A stretch of 10,043 nt of DNA from Desulfotomaculum sp. (GTDB lineage: Bacteria; Bacillota; Desulfotomaculia; Desulfotomaculales; Nap2-2B): contig DMDI01000066.1 of NCBI GenBank assembly GCA_003445555.1, positions 1 through 10,043 on the forward strand, given 5' to 3'. Of this stretch, positions 6,809 through 10,043 are shown one piece after another. Position numbers and translations under genes: made by a program. Within the stretch, counting starts at the first letter, position 1. Every line of letters starts with the position of its first letter. The notes beneath the pieces were generated by a model. The model was given only the letters and a program-made list of their open reading frames with translations. It made no database searches and had not been told where the DNA came from.

Positions 6809-7079
6809 TTTTACTCTGGTAAATTTTAGATATTATTTCCAATTATTCTGCTAAATTATGGGAATGGGAAAAAGGGACGCGTTCACTCAAAGGTTTAAGG
6901 TAACCTGCTTCATGGTTTACTTTCGTTCTTTTGCTACATAATCTTCCAATTTTGGCTTATCTGGGGGGTTTCACATCTTATCCGGGGGTTCGTCTTAATT
7001 GGAAATGCTACTTATATAGGGTATGCTTCGGTGCGCCTGTTTAATGCCTTTCGGCTACATTTTTTTACATTCCAAAAAG

Positions 7080-7111
7080 TGAAGGAAAAAACGATAACCT
7101 TCATTTTTTTT
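7080..7111 (+). terminator. Intrinsic terminator inside the non-coding region (best on plus strand)
   Basis: TGAAGG (7080-7085) pairs with CCTTCA (7098-7103) around a 12-nt loop and is followed on the plus strand by eight T (7104-7111). On the minus strand the stem is followed by C and five T (7079-7074), so it may also end or pause the minus-strand RNA. No gene was found upstream on the plus strand. Confidence 0.5.
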
Positions 7112-7441
7112 GGCTAGCAATTATAGGTTCACTAGCTAACCTCTCGGACCTACCTTTCACTCTCGCGCTGTCGCTTATAAGCAACATTGCAACCTTTGCT
7201 TCAAGCTACCTTTAGTTGGTAATCTTTTTGAAGAAGCAAATGCCCTGCTGCTTACAGGGAAGATCCCGGTCGGTCCTACGCTACCATAACTCGCAGATTT
7301 GCAACGTTTTAACGTTGTTTGCACTGCTACATTCCCAGTTAGGACGCATCATGGTAGTTTGTCTATGCCGTGCTAAACTTCATTTGCATTACGCTATCCA
7401 TTCAGGACGATCACGGACGATTAACCAATATATACAACTTA

Positions 7442-7469
7442 ATAATAAATGAATATAAAAATTTGTCAA
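7442..7469 (-). promoter_or_regulatory. Near-consensus sigma-A promoter of the non-coding region
   Basis: On the minus strand TTGACA (7469-7464), a perfect -35, is followed after 16 bp by TATTAT (7447-7442), 5 of 6 matches to TATAAT. Expected start near 7436. It is the best promoter I found in the element and it points into DNA without a protein gene, which is the main argument for an RNA there. A 14-bp perfect palindrome TAAAAGT/ACTTTTA lies upstream at 7522-7535. Confidence 0.6.
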
Positions 7470-7558
7470 TCCGTCCATGAAATTAAATTTACAAATAAAA
7501 AAAAGCTTATATATCAAGGGCTAAAAGTACTTTTACTATAGCGACATATCTAAATTTT

Positions 7559-7597
7559 AAAAAAATTCTTGAAAAAAAAAATTCTTGAAAAAAAAAT
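7559..7597. repeat. Two tandem 16-bp A-rich units (TTCTTGAAAAAAAAAA)
   Basis: TTCTTG occurs at 7566-7571 and 7582-7587, each followed by 8-10 A and preceded by A-runs. The sequence directly follows the stop codon of the 161-aa gene. As TTTTTTTCAAGAA on the minus strand it is an inverted, slightly diverged relative of the TTTTTTTCAGGAA array at 6697-6808, so the two arrays bracket the candidate RNA. Confidence 0.7.
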
Positions 7598-7607
7598 TAG
7601 AACGTTG

Positions 7608-8093
7608 TTACCACTCAACTCTTAATGCCATAACCCAACCGTGTTTTTGATGGTAATACATTCTTTTCACAAAGTCTATTTTTCCTGATTCACGTATCCA
7701 TTCCCATGCTTCGCGGGCCAGGTGCGGGTTTTTCTCAATTAGGATAGTCCAATGTTCCGTATATTCATATTCTTTATTTACTTTTAATTCAGCTAATTCA
7801 GCAAAAATTAATTCCGATTGACTAGCAGCGGATTTATTCCCGGCCTTTTTGGCCCACTTGGAAATTGCATTTCTTAACCCGGCAATACGTTTACACGCTT
7901 TCTCATATTTTTTGATTGCACCAGTGTATTCATTCCAGTCAAGAATTACTTTTATCCAGGTTGCGTTATTAGGTATATCACCACCTTTTGAGTCTTTCCT
8001 CTGATCAAAAAATTCGGATTCTTCCGCGGAAGCGATTTCCCATTTGCTTTCCGCGCGGCCCAGTTGACTGTGTCGTTCGATTATATATTCCAC
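7608..8093 (-). CDS. Hypothetical protein, 161 aa, unrecognised
   Basis: I do not recognise this family. The start is GTG at 8093, 8 nt after AGGTGA. The protein is soluble in appearance: no signal peptide, no membrane segment. It is charged and rich in Trp. A basic helical middle (YEKACKRIAGLRNAISKWAKKA, about 60-82) is followed by a second predicted helical stretch (SELIFAELAELKVNKEYEYTEHW) and an aromatic C-terminal part (AREAWEWIRESGKIDF, MYYHQKHGWVMALRVEW). It follows the HU-like gene by 76 bp, across a weak hairpin, and may share its transcript. Its codon use and AT-rich surroundings fit the rest of the element. A role in element maintenance or transfer is only a guess from position. 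Confidence 0.7.
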   Translation of the reverse strand: MEYIIERHSQLGRAESKWEIASAEESEFFDQRKDSKGGDIPNNATWIKVILDWNEYTGAIKKYEKACKRIAGLRNAISKWAKKAGNKSAASQSELIFAELAELKVNKEYEYTEHWTILIEKNPHLAREAWEWIRESGKIDFVKRMYYHQKHGWVMALRVEW

Positions 8094-8154
8094 TTACTTT
8101 TTCACCTACTTTCCATATATTAGGTTGCGATATTTGGCGTTTTTAGGGGCTTAA

Positions 8155-8190
8155 AACAACCAACAGGTACTAAGATACCTGTTGATTGTT
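8155..8190 (-). terminator. Hairpin spanning the stop codon of the HU-like gene (weak terminator)
   Basis: CAACAGGTA (8161-8169) pairs with TACCTGTTG (8176-8184); pairing extends outward to about 15 bp with one G-U. The six-base loop contains most of the HU-like gene's TAG. On the minus strand the stem runs into only TTTT, so termination is probably partial and the 161-aa gene downstream may be reached by read-through. Confidence 0.45.
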
Positions 8191-8469
8191 TACAGGGTCA
8201 TTTTCGGGCTGTTTTGCGCCGTTATTATTTTCAATTTTGCGGGTGATCGTACTGGACTGCCTGAATCTTATTCTGATTTTGTTAGCCCGCAGGGAGAATA
8301 CGCCCAAATGGGTAAATTGGACTTTCTTGCCGTTGGTGACGTTTTCAACTATTATATCAACGAAATGATCCATCAATTCGCGGACATCTTTACCGCGACA
8401 ACCCATCCGGTGCGAAATCTCACGGATAATTTCCTTGGTGCCAATTCTTTTGTTTTCGATTTTACTCAT
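8170..8469 (-). CDS. HU/IHF-like DNA-binding protein with reduced arm
   Basis: A 99-residue protein resembling the histone-like HU family. TKEIIREISHRMGCRGKDVRELMDHFVDIIVENVTNGKKVQFTHLGVFSLR (residues 11-61) follows the HU core: helix 1, helix 2 and the first beta strands including the GxF turn. After that, HU normally has a beta-arm of about 25 residues with an RNP tip and an AFKPG return. Here only ANKIRIRFRQSSTITRKIE follows, then a polar tail (KQPENDPVNNQQ). It would therefore form the dimer body but bend DNA poorly or differently. The ATG at 8469 is 9 nt after AAGGGAG. A TTG upstream at 8490 is in frame but overlaps the ribosome site, so I rejected it. It may be an architectural accessory protein for element recombination (inference). 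Confidence 0.75.
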   Translation of the reverse strand: MSKIENKRIGTKEIIREISHRMGCRGKDVRELMDHFVDIIVENVTNGKKVQFTHLGVFSLRANKIRIRFRQSSTITRKIENNNGAKQPENDPVNNQQVS

Positions 8470-8492
8470 CTTTAATTTCTCCCTTTTCAAAG

Positions 8493-8521
8493 ATTATCCA
8501 AATTTTTCCCGTAACTGTCGT
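8493..8521 (-). promoter_or_regulatory. Putative promoter of the HU-like gene
   Basis: On the minus strand ACGACA (8521-8516) and GATAAT (8498-8493) are 17 bp apart, matching consensus at 4 and 5 of 6 positions. The start would be near 8486, leaving about 17 nt before the ATG, enough for the AAGGGAG ribosome site. The -35 overlaps a TGCAACG inverted repeat. Confidence 0.4.
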
Positions 8522-8566
8522 TGCAATCTTGTGCAACGGACTCTCTTTCTTGACATGCAACGGACT
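8519..8566. repeat. TGCAACG repeats upstream of the HU-like gene (candidate operator)
   Basis: TGCAACGGACT occurs at 8532-8542 and 8556-8566, 24 bp apart. The inverted form CGTTGCA lies at 8519-8525 and makes a 7-bp dyad with the first copy across a 6-nt loop. The cluster covers the -35 region and upstream of the putative promoter at 8493-8521, which suits a regulator binding site. Confidence 0.5.
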
Positions 8567-8586
8567 TTCGGAATAAAAACACCTCC

Positions 8587-8618
8587 TAAAAAGAAAAAGC
8601 CCGGCTTTGAACCGGGCT
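8587..8618 (-). terminator. Intrinsic terminator of the surface-protein gene
   Basis: AGCCCGG (8598-8604) pairs with CCGGGCT (8612-8618) around a 7-nt loop, and on the minus strand is followed by TTTTTCTTTTT. It is 43 bp beyond the stop codon at 8661, clearly separating this gene from the HU-like gene. Confidence 0.85.
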
Positions 8619-8660
8619 AAATTACATTGAACGGGATTTTTTCTAGTGTTTGTCTAAAGA

Positions 8661-10043
8661 CTAATCTTTAATATTCGGCACCAGACGAACCTTCTTTTTA
8701 GCTTCAGGCATATCCTTAGTTAACGGTATCTCTTTCCAACCGTAAATGTCTTCTTTTTCGGTATGGGTGTGGATTTCCCCCGGCACTTCCACCCAGGCAA
8801 GCGGCGGGTACCAGACTGATTCGGAACGTTCCGTCGGCGTCGGCGGCACGTAAGGCACATCACTGCCCGTCAGGTCGCGCGCCATTTTGTTGTCATCGTA
8901 AGTTGTTTCATCATATTTGCCGTCGAATTTCTCAGTCTGCCAGTTATCGTCAGGGTTATTGCCGTTATTATAGTAGTCTATAGATGCGATTATCTCGTAT
9001 TGCCCTGGGGTAATTCTAAATCCGTAATCTTGGCCATAATCATAAGTTACGTCAGCGCCGGGCTCAAAGTAGTAGTTTACATTATCGCCTATTTGAGTGA
9101 GACTGTTATAATAACCCTCATAGTATCTGTAAAACCTCAGTCTGGCCCATCCGCCTACGTCAAAGGTTGATTTGTACGAAGCTTTGATTCCCAGCGTCTG
9201 GTTGAATGTCGGGTTGGTCACGTCCTGACCGGTCTCTTTATCATAAACGTGCATATCGTATATGGAAAGGTTGCTTTCTCCAGCGGGCGGCTCAGGCCCC
9301 GGCGGGATAGGCACTGGCGTTTCTCCTTCGGTGTTTAAGATTCGGAAATTGTCGTTATATGCCAAGTTATTCATATTTATTCCCGAACCGGGCAGAACCG
9401 GCACCGTTTCTTGCGAACCGCTTGGACCGTGGTGGGTGTTTTGTTGTCCTGCGTAAGGTCCATAGGCATACTGAGTTATCAAATTTTCAAGAATAGATCC
9501 ACCGCCCAATCCGTTGCTGGCGTCAATGTTTGCCGTGGCGATCACTTGATAATCTTCCGTCTGTAAGGGTACCGTGAAAGTGTAAGATATTTTTCCCCAG
9601 CCGCTTTCGTTTGAAGTAGCCGAAATGTCTACTGTTTTTTCGTCTACTTTAATCATGTTGTTATTAATTTTTACATAAGCCCTTAACTTAACGTTTTTGG
9701 CAATATATGGCGTTGTATTAAAGACTGACGTCTTGTAGGTTCTGTTGCCCGTATACGTCATTTCCGTCATGGAAAGGCCATAGGGAAAGGCCACCATTAC
9801 GTCCGCGCTAGTCATGTTATTATTAAATGAATACATGGCCCTGGCGCAGTCTTTGGTAAGATTGACGCTTCCATACATGTTGGATCGCTTGGAATACCAT
9901 TTCTTCTGGCGACCATTTTCATCAAAACCAGCGGTTTCGTCAGGGGGGGGGGTGTTTTTAAAAAAGCATTTGGGTTTATTGATGGTTTTTTCGGGACGTA
10001 AGTCACCGCCGTAATTTCCCCTGGTGATCGGCACGTCACGTTG
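8661..10043 (-). CDS. Beta-rich, probably exported protein, C-terminal 460 residues (N-terminus beyond window)
   Basis: The frame is open to the right edge; a GTG at 10034 exists but nothing marks it as a start, so I treat the gene as partial. Low Cys and many Asn, Tyr, Thr and Gly residues suggest an extracellular beta protein. Two stretches look like beta-sandwich (Ig/CARDB-like) domains: about residues 85-170 (NVKLRAYVKINNN, WGKISYTFTVPL, YQVIATANID) and 250-360 (SIYDMHVYDKETG, WARLRFYRYYEGYY, YEIIASIDYYNNG). They are joined by a Pro-rich linker (PVPIPPGPEPP). The C-terminus (VWYPPLAWVEVPG, YGWKEIPLTKDM) has no LPXTG motif or membrane anchor. It vaguely recalls large Athe_2463-type proteins of Clostridia elements; that is low-confidence memory. 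GC content seems higher than in the rest of the element. A C10 run encodes Thr-Pro-Pro-Pro near residues 31-34. Confidence 0.75.
   Translation of the reverse strand, partial: QRDVPITRGNYGGDLRPEKTINKPKCFFKNTPPPDETAGFDENGRQKKWYSKRSNMYGSVNLTKDCARAMYSFNNNMTSADVMVAFPYGLSMTEMTYTGNRTYKTSVFNTTPYIAKNVKLRAYVKINNNMIKVDEKTVDISATSNESGWGKISYTFTVPLQTEDYQVIATANIDASNGLGGGSILENLITQYAYGPYAGQQNTHHGPSGSQETVPVLPGSGINMNNLAYNDNFRILNTEGETPVPIPPGPEPPAGESNLSIYDMHVYDKETGQDVTNPTFNQTLGIKASYKSTFDVGGWARLRFYRYYEGYYNSLTQIGDNVNYYFEPGADVTYDYGQDYGFRITPGQYEIIASIDYYNNGNNPDDNWQTEKFDGKYDETTYDDNKMARDLTGSDVPYVPPTPTERSESVWYPPLAWVEVPGEIHTHTEKEDIYGWKEIPLTKDMPEAKKKVRLVPNIKD
9943..9952. repeat. Homopolymer of ten G (C10 in the coding strand)
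   Basis: Ten consecutive G on the plus strand lie inside the open frame of the large surface-type protein, in codons ACC CCC CCC CCT. Loss of one C would move to a frame that ends at 9812; gain of one C gives an immediate TGA. The length is in the range where slippage, or sequencing error, is common. Confidence 0.9.

Larger units (their letters stand above)
6668..7436 (-). ncRNA. Candidate large structured non-coding RNA or long leader
   Basis: About 980 bp between the 161-aa gene and the second recombinase contain no convincing protein gene. A near-consensus minus-strand promoter at 7469-7442 would start RNA near 7436. Possible helices: 7302-7308/7311-7317 (CAACGTT), 7243-7247/7255-7259 (CCCTG), 7195-7202/7233-7240 (8 bp, TTTGCTTC/GAAGCAAA) with 7207-7210/7218-7221 nested inside, 7112-7118/7135-7141 (one G-U), 7080-7085/7098-7103, a GCC-GAAA-GGC tetraloop hairpin at 7046-7055, and a long-range 8-bp helix 6944-6951/6997-7004 that encloses two CCCCC(C) loops. 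RNA would end at the hairpin near 7080 (about 360 nt) or the one near 6676 (about 770 nt). Helices were found by eye and no folding was run. It may instead be an untranslated leader of the recombinase or degenerated sequence. Confidence 0.35.

Noticed and set aside
6668..7436. CRISPR array or group II intron
   Set aside because: No regularly spaced identical repeats with unique spacers, no reverse transcriptase gene, and I could not identify an intron domain V.
7216..7452. Plus-strand open frame of 78 codons in the non-coding region
   Set aside because: No ribosome site before its ATG, Cys/His/Leu-rich sequence without family likeness, and it runs antisense through the candidate RNA helices and promoter.
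8550..8578. Plus-strand TTGACA at 8550-8555 as a promoter
   Set aside because: The -10 position has only ATAAAA/TAAAAA, and transcription would run straight into the terminator hairpin and antisense to the surface-protein gene.
8503..8589. Tiny basic peptide frame after a perfect AGGAGGTG on the minus strand (ATTCCGAAAGTC..., up to 26 codons)
   Set aside because: Its only suitably placed start is ATT; the first ATG (20 codons) is too far from the ribosome site. The AGGAGGTG also lies directly behind a terminator T-run.
9812..10039. Alternative minus-strand frame through the start of the surface-protein region, reading AVTYVPKKPSINPNAFL
   Set aside because: It looks protein-like for about 30 residues and could hint at a frameshift at the C10 run, but the other frame is continuous to the edge with codon use matching the rest of the gene.

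Overview
The window reads as part of a Gram-positive, probably anaerobic Clostridia chromosome (Peptococcaceae/Desulfotomaculum-like is a guess from gene order and style). Reasons: AT-rich intergenic DNA, strong GGAGG-type ribosome sites, TTG and GTG starts, many U-tailed terminators, and a housekeeping cluster ispE - gntR - nucleotidyltransferase - glmU. Every convincing gene lies on the minus strand.

Housekeeping block (1-3970). From right to left a good promoter (3942-3970) reads into ispE (isoprenoid precursor synthesis, TTG start), a GntR/FCD regulator, a MobA-like nucleotidyltransferase and glmU (UDP-GlcNAc synthesis, running off the left edge). No terminator is visible between them, so they are probably one transcript. 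glmU carries an in-frame insert of about 17-23 codons made largely of a purine-rich repeat.

Integrated element (about 4000 to beyond 10043). It begins with a complete tyrosine integrase beside the ispE promoter, then a terminator, a small excisionase-like helix-turn-helix gene, and a 200-bp regulatory stretch with three inverted repeats, two of them perfect palindromes of 34 and 30 bp. A second, unrelated-looking tyrosine recombinase (281 aa) ends within two residues of its catalytic tyrosine. Next comes about 980 bp without a protein gene. It holds a near-consensus minus-strand promoter, many potential RNA helices, two terminator-like hairpins and T-rich tandem repeats. I read it as a candidate large structured non-coding RNA (up to about 770 nt) that leads toward the second recombinase.

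Further right are a 161-aa protein I do not recognise, a 99-aa HU-like protein that lacks the usual DNA-binding arm, a clean terminator, and the C-terminal 460 residues of a beta-rich, probably exported protein whose coding sequence contains a run of ten C.

The element looks like an integrative element or prophage fragment: one integrase/excisionase pair for movement, a second recombinase with palindromes that could be its sites, a nucleoid-type accessory protein, and a surface-type cargo gene. The most interesting unexplained parts are the putative RNA at 6668-7436 and the palindromes at 5583-5616 and 5705-5734.
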